Below, piece after piece: positions 7,298 through 16,400 of a stretch of 64,000 bases of DNA. The stretch spans positions 124,001 through 188,000 of the forward strand of contig NJBN01000001.1 in the NCBI GenBank assembly GCA_005223185.1, in the 5' to 3' direction. Source of the DNA: a candidate division LCP-89 bacterium B3_LCP. Its GTDB lineage: Bacteria > Electryoneota > B3-LCP. Position numbers and translations under genes: made by a program. Below the pieces are notes generated by a model. The model saw only the letters and a program-made list of their open reading frames with translations, was not told the DNA's origin and searched no databases. Each line of letters starts with the position of its first letter. Within the stretch, counting starts at the first letter, position 1.

Positions 7298-10200
7298 ATG
7301 CGAGGAAAACAGAATTTCAAAGCGATATATCATGTGATAGTTATCATCGGGTTGTTGTTGTCAGGATCTTCCCCCGTTTGGGGAGTGCCTGCGCCTCCGG
7401 GGATAACCTTAATATCATGTGACAGAGCCGGTGCAGTCGTAGAAATGCAGCTGCCTGAATATCAGATAACCGAATTAGACATGGTAGAAGGCATTTTCAA
7501 TGACGTTTCGATATTTGGCTGGGGAAGACTGGCTGAAGAGGGGAAACCAATGGTTCCACAGGCTGGTTTTCTGTTAGCAATTCCACCTGGTGCCAATACC
7601 AGTATCAATATTGAAGAGGTGCAATCGCAGACTATCGCGCTGGACAATCCACTGCCCGCACCTGGTTGGGAGACGGACGTCTTCATGAAGAACCATGTTG
7701 AGAAGCATTCTCCAATTGCTTCGACTTATAGTACGGGCAGCCCCTTTCCCCAATCCTGGGTGAGTATTGGGGAAGCAGCCTGGTTTCGCGGCTATCACGT
7801 AGTGCCGGTACGCGTAACACCGATTCGCGCTATTCCCAGTTCGGGTGAAGCCTTGGTAGCGGATAAAATCAGGTTCCGTGTTAATTTCAGTGGTGGCAGA
7901 GAGGGAGCGTATATCCATGATCCCTACGGTGAGACTACTGCGCAGAGTTCAATCCTGAATTTCACTCAGGCACGTAACTGGCAAGAGAGAACGCCGCCGA
8001 CTTCTACAGGAACGCAGGACAGTTATGGTGATTACAAGATACTGGTCGATCATGACGGTATGTACAGTATCACCTATTTTGACCTCGATCAAGCAGGAAT
8101 AACACCGGAGAGTATTGACCCCCAGACCATAAAAATCAGCGTTCAAGGTGAAGAGATACCAATCTGGATAGGAGGAAACGTCTGGGATGGCAGTTTCGAT
8201 CCGGATGATTATATACTGTTTTACGGCACTTTCGCGAGGGGGACCTATACTTATGAGTATCTATATCAGCATGAAAACGTATATTGGCTCGATTGGGGCG
8301 GATTAAATGGAGCGCGTATCGCGGATGAAAGCAGCGTGCCGATTGGTACGGAGGTCTCTTCGTTCAAAGCCAGAACACGGACGGAAGTGGATACGCTCTA
8401 TGAGATATTCGGTGACGTCCCTGAAGAGGAGGATGTGGACCACTGGATGTGGCTGAATTTGGACGCCACCTTCTACCCCCAATATTCTCATCTGCTGAAT
8501 TTGCCGGGGTTGGTTGTGTTGACTAACAAAAGTTACGATCTCATATCTTCGTTTCGGGGTTATACCATTGTTCAAGATCACAACGTCACCGTCGATTGGA
8601 ATAATTATCCGGCAATTGAGGCAACCTGGAGTTGGCAGGATTCTATCATAGTTTTCGGGTCTGTACCTGGGACTTACATAGGTGACGGTTCGCCTGCTAA
8701 TCCCAATGAATTGGTTTTTACAGCAACACCGGGTGAATTTAATTCATTCTACTTAGACTGGATCGAGATAGGTTACTGGCGGGGATATGGAGCGATTAAT
8801 GATACGCTGCTATTTCAGAAGCCGGAGGATTTTGCAGCTCAAACCGTCCGGTACAGGATCGGTGGCTTGAGTGATCCGGCGAATACGGAAGTGTGGAATC
8901 TGACCACTAATAAGAGAATAGTAAACCCAGATATTTTGGGGGATACTCTTAGTTTTGCCAATTATTCAACAGATGAAACCTACTATTTTGCGGCTGGACC
9001 CAGTAGTTGGATGACACCCCAGATAATAGAAGATGTACAGTCTGATTGGAGCAGCAGTAGTCATGGCGCTGATTACCTGATAATCACTCATGAGGATTTT
9101 TATGCTACCATGGAGGAATTTGCTGGTCACTACAATGACGCAGGAATGAGGGCGGAGCTCATAAAGGTTGGTGATCTTTATGACGAATTCACGTACGGTT
9201 TAAAATCGCCGGAGGCTATTTTTAGTTTAGTTCAGCATGCTTACTACAATTACCAATCACCGGCAGTATCCTATGTGCTTTTAGTTGGTGATGCATCATG
9301 GGATTACAAGGGCAACAATGCGAATTCGTACACAGATTTCGTCCCGACGCACTCCTTCCCAACTTACAAATGGGGTGAAACTGCTTCAGACAACTGGTAC
9401 GTTTCAGTGACTGGAAACGATCCTGTTCCTGATTGCGCTATAGGACGTTTCCCTGTGAATAATATTGACGAAGTTCAAGTTCTGGTCGATAAGACATCCG
9501 TTTACGCTGAGAGCGCACCACCGGGGTACTGGCGTTCGCGCATAATCTTCTCAAATGGTGCGAACGAACTAAGCGATGCTCTGGTCTTTGACTCGACGGT
9601 GGAAACTCTCTTGGACACCACTAATTTTCCTGAATGGTATGATCCTCCGCGCGTATATTCATTGCCATCGCCAGGTTATGAAGAATTCCAAGGGGATAGT
9701 ACCGACCTGATGGCGGAGATCGATCTGGGCGCGGCTATGGTAAATTACATTGGGCACGCCGGCAACGAGATGTGGTACACGTTGAGTGTGGACAACATTT
9801 CTCAGTTGGAGAACGGGGATAGGCTGCCCTTTGTAGTGTCGTTTTCCTGCTATACCGGTATCTTTTCGAATACTACCGGTATGGGTGAAACCTTCATCTT
9901 GAAACCGGAAGGGGGCGCGATAGCTTATTGGTCGAACGGAGCGATCGGATTTACGAATACAAATACATACATCAACCAATTCCTCTTTAGTAACCTGTAC
10001 AGTGATTACCCATCAAACCCTTACACATTTGGAAAGGCGACCACGGACGCTAAGCTGGATTTCTGGGCGCAGTGGTTGGGTGATCCTCATGACGTCATCC
10101 GCACCTTTGTCCTGCTTGGTGATCCCGGGTTGACATATCTCTGGGAGGATCCCAGTCCAGCGGATACTATTGGCAATGTGGATCCGGAGATAATATTTTA

Positions 10201-10846
10201 CGTGCCTGGATCTCCGCATTTCAGTTCAGGTGATTACATAGACAACCCGGTTGAATTCGGTTGCAGTATTTATGATCCTGATGGATTGGAATTGTCATCC
10301 TTACAGATGGAGCTGACACACTTAGTAGATGGAGCCGGAAATCCTGTCGATACTTCCTGGCAATGGATCTGGGAACCCGGTTCATCTGCACCGCCTGATT
10401 TCACCTTTGAATTGCCGGATTCCTTGGGTGACAGCCTGAGGATAGACTATAGCAATCTGTTGGGAGATGGTGAATGGTCATTCGATATGCAGATCGCCGA
10501 TTATTTTCTAAATGGTCCACAAACACTTAGTACAACATTTAGAACTGCAGGCGGCGAGTTGGTGATAGAGAACCCGTTAAATTACCCCAATCCCTTTACC
10601 AATGAGACCAGCATCACGTTCAATCTATCGCAAGATGCGGATGTTACCGTTAAAATTTACACTGTAGCGGGGAAATTGGTACGCGTGTTGGACGTCCCGG
10701 AAGTTGTCGGTTTTAACATTCACGAGTTTGATGGGCGGGATCACCAGGGTGATCCACTGTCAAATGGAACCTACCTTTATAAGATCATAGCCAACCAGGG
10801 CGATAAGAAGGTGGAAACCGTGGAGAAAATGGTGAAGATCAGGTAG
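7298..10846 (+). CDS. Gingipain-family (C25) cysteine protease with C-terminal sorting domain
   Basis: 1182 aa from the ATG at 7298, which has GAGGCG just upstream; the TTG at 7286 lies within that site. A signal peptide (about residues 8-28) leads into a propeptide-like beta-rich region. The C25 caspase-like domain spans roughly 590-960. His in Y-I-G-H-A-G (residue 820) and Cys in S-F-S-C-Y-T-G (residue 851) form the expected catalytic pair, 31 residues apart. Residues about 970-1085 are beta-sandwich-like. The C-terminal 90 residues carry N-Y-P-N-P-F and N-G-T-Y-L-Y-K-I and end K-M-V-K-I-R, a sorting signal as in PorU/gingipains. It may be a secreted protease or the PorU-like sortase that processes the other sorting-domain proteins here; PorU itself is usually about this long but lacks a sorting tail. 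Active by residue content. Confidence 0.88.
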   Translation: MRGKQNFKAIYHVIVIIGLLLSGSSPVWGVPAPPGITLISCDRAGAVVEMQLPEYQITELDMVEGIFNDVSIFGWGRLAEEGKPMVPQAGFLLAIPPGANTSINIEEVQSQTIALDNPLPAPGWETDVFMKNHVEKHSPIASTYSTGSPFPQSWVSIGEAAWFRGYHVVPVRVTPIRAIPSSGEALVADKIRFRVNFSGGREGAYIHDPYGETTAQSSILNFTQARNWQERTPPTSTGTQDSYGDYKILVDHDGMYSITYFDLDQAGITPESIDPQTIKISVQGEEIPIWIGGNVWDGSFDPDDYILFYGTFARGTYTYEYLYQHENVYWLDWGGLNGARIADESSVPIGTEVSSFKARTRTEVDTLYEIFGDVPEEEDVDHWMWLNLDATFYPQYSHLLNLPGLVVLTNKSYDLISSFRGYTIVQDHNVTVDWNNYPAIEATWSWQDSIIVFGSVPGTYIGDGSPANPNELVFTATPGEFNSFYLDWIEIGYWRGYGAINDTLLFQKPEDFAAQTVRYRIGGLSDPANTEVWNLTTNKRIVNPDILGDTLSFANYSTDETYYFAAGPSSWMTPQIIEDVQSDWSSSSHGADYLIITHEDFYATMEEFAGHYNDAGMRAELIKVGDLYDEFTYGLKSPEAIFSLVQHAYYNYQSPAVSYVLLVGDASWDYKGNNANSYTDFVPTHSFPTYKWGETASDNWYVSVTGNDPVPDCAIGRFPVNNIDEVQVLVDKTSVYAESAPPGYWRSRIIFSNGANELSDALVFDSTVETLLDTTNFPEWYDPPRVYSLPSPGYEEFQGDSTDLMAEIDLGAAMVNYIGHAGNEMWYTLSVDNISQLENGDRLPFVVSFSCYTGIFSNTTGMGETFILKPEGGAIAYWSNGAIGFTNTNTYINQFLFSNLYSDYPSNPYTFGKATTDAKLDFWAQWLGDPHDVIRTFVLLGDPGLTYLWEDPSPADTIGNVDPEIIFYVPGSPHFSSGDYIDNPVEFGCSIYDPDGLELSSLQMELTHLVDGAGNPVDTSWQWIWEPGSSAPPDFTFELPDSLGDSLRIDYSNLLGDGEWSFDMQIADYFLNGPQTLSTTFRTAGGELVIENPLNYPNPFTNETSITFNLSQDADVTVKIYTVAGKLVRVLDVPEVVGFNIHEFDGRDHQGDPLSNGTYLYKIIANQGDKKVETVEKMVKIR

Positions 10847-10881
10847 GCAGTGGTTTGCTGGTTTTAAATTAAAAAAAGTCC

Positions 10882-10907
10882 AATCCCCGTAGTTGCGGGG
10901 ATTTTTT
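10882..10907 (+). terminator. Rho-independent terminator of the C25 protease gene
   Basis: AATCCCCG (10882-10889), loop TAGTTG, CGGGGATT (10896-10903), then a T run to 10907. Confidence 0.88.
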
Positions 10908-11070
10908 ATTAATACAGTTAGGTTCATGCTTATATTGATGATTGTACTTTATGCGAGCAGTAGGCGTAATATACTTAATTCTGAAGTCCTCATCTGTCGG
11001 TTTGAGAAGAGCGGTGAGAATGGTCATTATCTTTAGAGAGGCTCACCGGCTTAAAACAGGCAAAAATATC

Positions 11071-11099
11071 TTGACATCCAATGAAAAATATAATATTAT
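11071..11099 (+). promoter_or_regulatory. Consensus sigma-70 promoter of the TPR-TolQRA operon
   Basis: TTGACA (11071-11076), a 17-base spacer, TATTAT (11094-11099). An overlapping TATAAT at 11089 is too close to the -35. Predicted start of transcription is near 11106. Confidence 0.75.
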
Positions 11100-11105
11100 T
11101 TACCA

Positions 11106-11277
11106 ATCAAATTAAATGGAAAATGTCTTAGGGGGAGATAAGGCTTCTTTTAAGGAGCGATCTAAGACCTGCCGCTGCATAATCACGCGGCGAAAACCAG
11201 GGGGTTCCACCAAATCAATCTGCCTCCTATTCTCCTCGATTCCTTAATAATAACATCCAACATCGATCAGGCGAGAC
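11106..11277 (+). promoter_or_regulatory. Structured leader of the TPR-TolQRA operon
   Basis: Short helices can form: GTCTTAG (11125-11131) with CTAAGAC (11162-11168), enclosing GCTTC (11143-11147) with GGAGC (11154-11158), then GCCGC (11171-11175) with GCGGC (11187-11191). A pyrimidine-rich CCTCC...CTCCTC stretch lies at 11223-11237. No known riboswitch consensus is seen. The role may be simple mRNA stability. Confidence 0.35.
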
Positions 11278-13476
11278 ATGCGCCCAGACGTCCTTACTGC
11301 AAAGCGACCTCTTTACATCCATATTAGCCTTATGGTTATTCTGTACTTAATCGTTATCCCCGGATTGGGACAATCACGGGATTTCGATGAGCTAAGTACG
11401 CTGTATTTCACTGATCGCAGTGTAGAGTATGCTAATGAGCTTTTATTAAAGGAAGAGTATCTGGAAATTCTGTACGAGTCGGTGGTAAAGGAGTTTAAGA
11501 AACGCAGAGTCGAGGATTCGGCACCTTTGCAAATTACCAGCACTCTGGGTAAGGTCGAACCAGCACATTTCGATCTGAATAATCCCGAAATCGCTTCAGC
11601 AGGTATAGCACAACGATATCAACTCTGGGTCGATTTTGAAGAGAGGGAATTTCAGCGTCGTTTTCAGAATATCTTAGGCTTACGAAATACCATCATTGAA
11701 CAGGCTACCCCAGCACAGAAGCACAGGATGTTTCGTCACGAGCTGGAGATATCGCTGAAATATTATGCTGATGAGGATTGGGATATCGCCAGTCTGCTTT
11801 TCGATCGTCTATTATCTGATTATCATTATGATGAGATGGATGATATTCTGTTTTATCAGAGCCAGGTTAGAATCCAACAGGGACATTTGGACGCGGGGCT
11901 CTCATATTTAATGCAGTTATTGGAAGGGAATCCGGAGAGCGAATACAGAGCTAAGGCATACGATCAGGCTACTGAAATATTACAGCGATTTAGTGAAGAC
12001 TGGGATATGTTGATTCTTTACCGGGCTTATTTAAAAGAGGGCGTTCCGGGAGAACCTCTAGAGATGGGGGGGATTCACTTAAGAGCGGCTCGGGCAGAAG
12101 TCAATATGGGTCATTTCCAATCTGCGGTAACTATGCTGGAGAGGGTTGATACACAAAGCCCGTATTACTTGGCTTCACGCTATTTCTTAGCTGATTGCCT
12201 GACAGCAATGGAAGAATGGGCGCTTTCGGTTGACGTGCTCACTGAGATGGTCAACCTGAAGCAGAAGAACCTATCCTACGACCGCTGGCGAATGCTGATT
12301 GACGAAGCCAAGATAAAATTAGCGTATATCTACTACGAATCAGGTGATTACGAGACAGCTTCGGATCTCTTTAAGCAGGTCAAGCGCAGTTCCCCGTTTT
12401 ATGACAGAGTATTGATGGGTAATGCCTGGATAGCCTACAAGCTTGACAATTATGAGATGTCCATCGAAAAGGCAGAAGAGTTACTTAATACTTACCCCCT
12501 TTCAACCGAAATATACGAAGCGGGTTCGTTGGCAGGTTATTGCTGCGAGCAAACTGGCAGTAAAAATACTGCGATGGAGCATTTTTACGAGGTGTTAGAG
12601 GCTGGCGTAGGTCAGGGGAAGTTGAAAACATTTCAGAAGGAGAGAAGGCGCATTGCAAATGCTTTCGCTCAGTTAAATGCAGTCGAAGAAGAAGTATTCT
12701 CCTCCGGTGATGAGGTCGCGTTCAGTGAATATAAACGAGCTCGCAACCAGCTCCTTCTCTGCCAGAGAAGGGTAGGATTGGCGGAGTTGCTGGAAGTAAA
12801 TGCATCCATGAGAGCGCTTGTTGAAGAGCGGGTGATTTTGGACAGGCTCTTAGCTGAAAAGGACAGCTTAGAGGACGTGGTCATATCCGCGGATGATGCT
12901 GGTTTAATCGCTAATCTGCTGGCTCTGGAAGATAGAATTTTCACCATCATGGATGACATAAAAAACGCCGGGAATAAAGGTATAAAAGCGACACCGCTTT
13001 ATTATCGTGAATCTCAAATCGGGTATATAAACTTAGTAGCCGACACATTATCTTCCAGGGTTGAATCAGAGATAGAGACTCTGGTAGCACATATAAATTC
13101 AGCGGAAGATATGTATCAGACCGCCTTGACCAGCGGGAAAGCGGAAGATTGTCTGCAGTACGGATTGCAGTTAGATCATCTAAATGGAATGTTGAGCAAG
13201 AGTTATTACAATCATACATTATCAGAAACATCTCATCGTCCTGTACTTAAAACCAGGGTCGATCGCTGGAGTGATTTCAGTTTCAATCGTTATGCCATGG
13301 GTGGCATGGAATTCGATGAGTTGGAAAGCATGTACGAACGATTAAAGCAGGTCGAAGGTTACCTACTCACTTTGGATGAGATGGTGGACGTAAGGGATAC
13401 CGGGGCTCAGTCGGGAAACATGGTGCCAACGTCCACAGGAGAAAACTCGGAAACGGGCGGAAATGAGACAGAATAA
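11278..13476 (+). CDS. Exported TPR-repeat protein of a Glt/Agl-like operon
   Basis: 732 aa. A hydrophobic stretch at about residues 14-31 ending G-L-G-Q looks like a signal peptide. Most of the protein is alpha-helical tetratricopeptide repeats, for example the Y-Y-E-S-G-D-Y-E-T-A-S-D-L-F pattern around 355 and A-W-I-A-Y-K-L-D-N-Y further on, with a coiled-coil region around 510-600. It begins the operon and overlaps the next gene by 14 bases. TPR proteins of this kind in myxobacteria (AglT/GltE and AgmU/GltD class) are periplasmic scaffolds linked to a TolQR-like motor. The equivalence is inferred from operon content, not direct sequence identity. Confidence 0.75.
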   Translation: MRPDVLTAKRPLYIHISLMVILYLIVIPGLGQSRDFDELSTLYFTDRSVEYANELLLKEEYLEILYESVVKEFKKRRVEDSAPLQITSTLGKVEPAHFDLNNPEIASAGIAQRYQLWVDFEEREFQRRFQNILGLRNTIIEQATPAQKHRMFRHELEISLKYYADEDWDIASLLFDRLLSDYHYDEMDDILFYQSQVRIQQGHLDAGLSYLMQLLEGNPESEYRAKAYDQATEILQRFSEDWDMLILYRAYLKEGVPGEPLEMGGIHLRAARAEVNMGHFQSAVTMLERVDTQSPYYLASRYFLADCLTAMEEWALSVDVLTEMVNLKQKNLSYDRWRMLIDEAKIKLAYIYYESGDYETASDLFKQVKRSSPFYDRVLMGNAWIAYKLDNYEMSIEKAEELLNTYPLSTEIYEAGSLAGYCCEQTGSKNTAMEHFYEVLEAGVGQGKLKTFQKERRRIANAFAQLNAVEEEVFSSGDEVAFSEYKRARNQLLLCQRRVGLAELLEVNASMRALVEERVILDRLLAEKDSLEDVVISADDAGLIANLLALEDRIFTIMDDIKNAGNKGIKATPLYYRESQIGYINLVADTLSSRVESEIETLVAHINSAEDMYQTALTSGKAEDCLQYGLQLDHLNGMLSKSYYNHTLSETSHRPVLKTRVDRWSDFSFNRYAMGGMEFDELESMYERLKQVEGYLLTLDEMVDVRDTGAQSGNMVPTSTGENSETGGNETE

Positions 13477-16400
13477 GCAAGTGAGATTGGAACGTAAAAA
13501 AACAAGTTACTTCCTGTACCTTCTGTTAGCAGCAGGTATGTTGGTAATGTTAATGCTCATTCCATCATCCAAAGTATCGGCGGCGGGCGATAGCGGTACC
13601 ACTGATGATCTGCTGCGACAATGGCATAAATTCAAGTCGGAGTGTGCTGATACGGGTCGCGTAGCTGAATTCATGCAGGAAGGTGAGAGAATCATAAAAC
13701 GTCTGCAAGAGCTGGAAGATTTGCGGAGAAGTTCCAAGCAGGCTGCCGGGGAGAATTTTTATCAACGTATTGCCAAACTGCAGGAAAGATTTAAATATCT
13801 TCTATTCCAGATAGAGATGGCGCGCCTTTCCGTTTTACCACCACAGGAAATAGAGATAATGCAAGCGCGTTACTTAAATGAGCGCGATAATCTGTTGAAG
13901 GATATCAAAGCTCTGGAAGACTCAATTATAGTGCGAGGGGAACTCTTTTTAGAATCTTATAAGCAGCAGATAGCTTTAAAGCATCAGCAGAGCAAACAGG
14001 AGATGATCGTAGATTTCATCTACAGGCTAGCTGAGATCTATTACGGGCGAGCTGAAGAGGATTTTTACGCAACTAATGATGTTAAAATCTTCAAACCGGC
14101 TCTGGAGAAATATCAGCGAATAATAGATGAATTTCCTGCTTCGGAATATGTCGATGATGCCCTGTACAATATCGCCTACGTAAAGAATAGTTCGCAGTTG
14201 CCGGATGATCAAGTGGAGGCGATCACTCTCTATAAAACTTTAATTGAGAAGTACCAGAATTCACCGTTTGTCGCCGAATCATACTGGCGCGTGGCAGAGC
14301 ACTATTTTTATCAGAGACCTCCCCAGACGCATGAAGCTATCGCCAATTACTCTCAATTGTTGGAGTATCCCCAAACAAGCTGGTACGCTCGAAGCCTCTA
14401 TAAAATCGGCTGGTGCCATTTCTTAGATGGTGATTATCCTTCTGCCATTGAACATTTCACATTAACGGTGGAATCCAGCTTAGACCAAGCGACAGAACCA
14501 GCAGACGTCATTTTTGCCAGCATGAAGGATGAAGCGACACAGTACATCAGTGTGTGCTTTGCCCAAGATCAAAGTGAATGGGAAGGTTCCGGCGTTGACG
14601 CTGCTTTGACCTTTGTCACTGCAAATTCCCTCCGCCGGGAAACCTACGGGAAGCGTATAATAGAGTATTTAGGCGATATTTATCAGTATCAGGTTGGGAA
14701 TTATCCTCTGGCTATCGAAGCTTATGAAGCGTATTTAGATCTATACCCGTATGACAGTAAATCACCGTGGGTGCAAGAGAGGATAATAAACTGTTATGCG
14801 ATCAATTTAAGGGATTTTGGGCAGGCGTATAACGAGAAAGATCGGCTGTTCGCGACATACCGCGCCGGTACAGATTGGGATCAAGCAAATCCGGATGAAC
14901 AGCTACGTGCCGATGCTGACGTAATAATCGAAAAATACTATTTTCAGAATATCAATGAGAGCATTGGCCGCGCTTTAGATACCCAGGACAACGTTTTGTT
15001 GACGAGTTCAGTGGGCATGTCCCGTAATTACCTGGAGGCTTTCCCTCAGGGTCCCAATGCTTACACGGTGAACTATAACTTAGCGATCATCTTAGATCAG
15101 CATTTGACGAACAACAACAGCGCTTACACGGAGTATTTGAAGGTAGCGCAAACTTATCCGGACGACAAGCATCGCAAAGAGGCGGCTGTCAATGCGGTAG
15201 TGGTAGCTCAGAGGATGGTTAGTGCAGAGGGTGAGAAACCGATAGAGGAGCTACAGGGTGCTGAACTCTCAGAGGCTGAAGTAAAGTACGTTGGTGCTGT
15301 TGACAATTATCTCGACCTTTTCCCGGGCGGCGAAGAAGCCGAGCTGTTTTTGCTCAATGCAGGTTCCGTCTATTACAATCATGGCGATTACGCCAATTCA
15401 CGCATCTATTACGACAGGCTGCTAACAGATTTCCCCGAAGGAGAACGGCGGGCGGATGCTTACCGCTACGTGATGAACGGCTATTTCTCTGAAGGGGAAT
15501 ATGGGGATGCTGAACGCATTGCCAAGGAAATCCAAATCGCTGGATTTGACTCAAGCCTGGTTGCCACAGCAAAAACGAGGCAGGCTGAATCAGTTTTCTT
15601 AAGCGCACAGGGACTGAAGTCAGGTGGCGACGTATTGGCAGCAGCAGAGGAATATAAACGCGCTGCTTTAGAGACACCGGGATATGGACAAGCTGATAAA
15701 GCTCTGTTTGAATCCGGTTTGGCTTACCAACAGGCGGATGCTTATTCCGAAGCGAATGAGGTGTATCTCCTCTTAGTGGAAAACTATCCGGAATCTGGAT
15801 TAGCCGATAAGGCTCTATATAATGTGGGGTACAACTGCCAGAGCGAGATGAACGACCAACAGACCGCTGCGCGGACGTTCGAGAAATTGTCGAGCCAGTA
15901 CCCTGAATCAAAATTGGCGCAGGACGCTTTGCGCAATGCCAGCATTAATTACGTAGAGGCTGAAGATTGGACCAGCGCCATTCGCGTGAACAGAACCTAT
16001 GTCTCCGTATATCCAGCGGCTGCAGATGCCAGTGTCTATCTGTTCGATAACGCAGGACTCTTCCTGAAAATGGGGGATGAGGAATCTGCCGGTGCGGTAT
16101 ATGATGCCTATGCCAACAAGTACCCGAACGATCCCCGCGCAGTTCGTGCTCGCTGGGAACGCGGACAATACCTAAAAGACCAGGGGAACACTGCGGAAGC
16201 TTTAGGTCAGTTCACTCTGGGAATCGAAACCCATCGGTCATTAGTTGCCAGTGGAGGTGAGGGTGAAGAAACTTACGCTTCCAGGTGCCTTTCCGAAGTG
16301 ATAAATTCTGAGTTTGAAGTATATCAGGCGATAGAATTTTCGCCGGCCTCGGCAATCGAAAGGCAGAAAGAGCTTAAGTTAGCCAAACGCGAAAATCTAT

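Larger units (their letters stand above)
10847..11277 (+). other. Intergenic region: terminator, promoter and leader of the TPR-TolQRA operon
   Basis: From 10908 to about 11070 nothing is recognised. A consensus promoter follows (11071-11099) and then a leader of about 170 bases with short stems. Confidence 0.6.
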
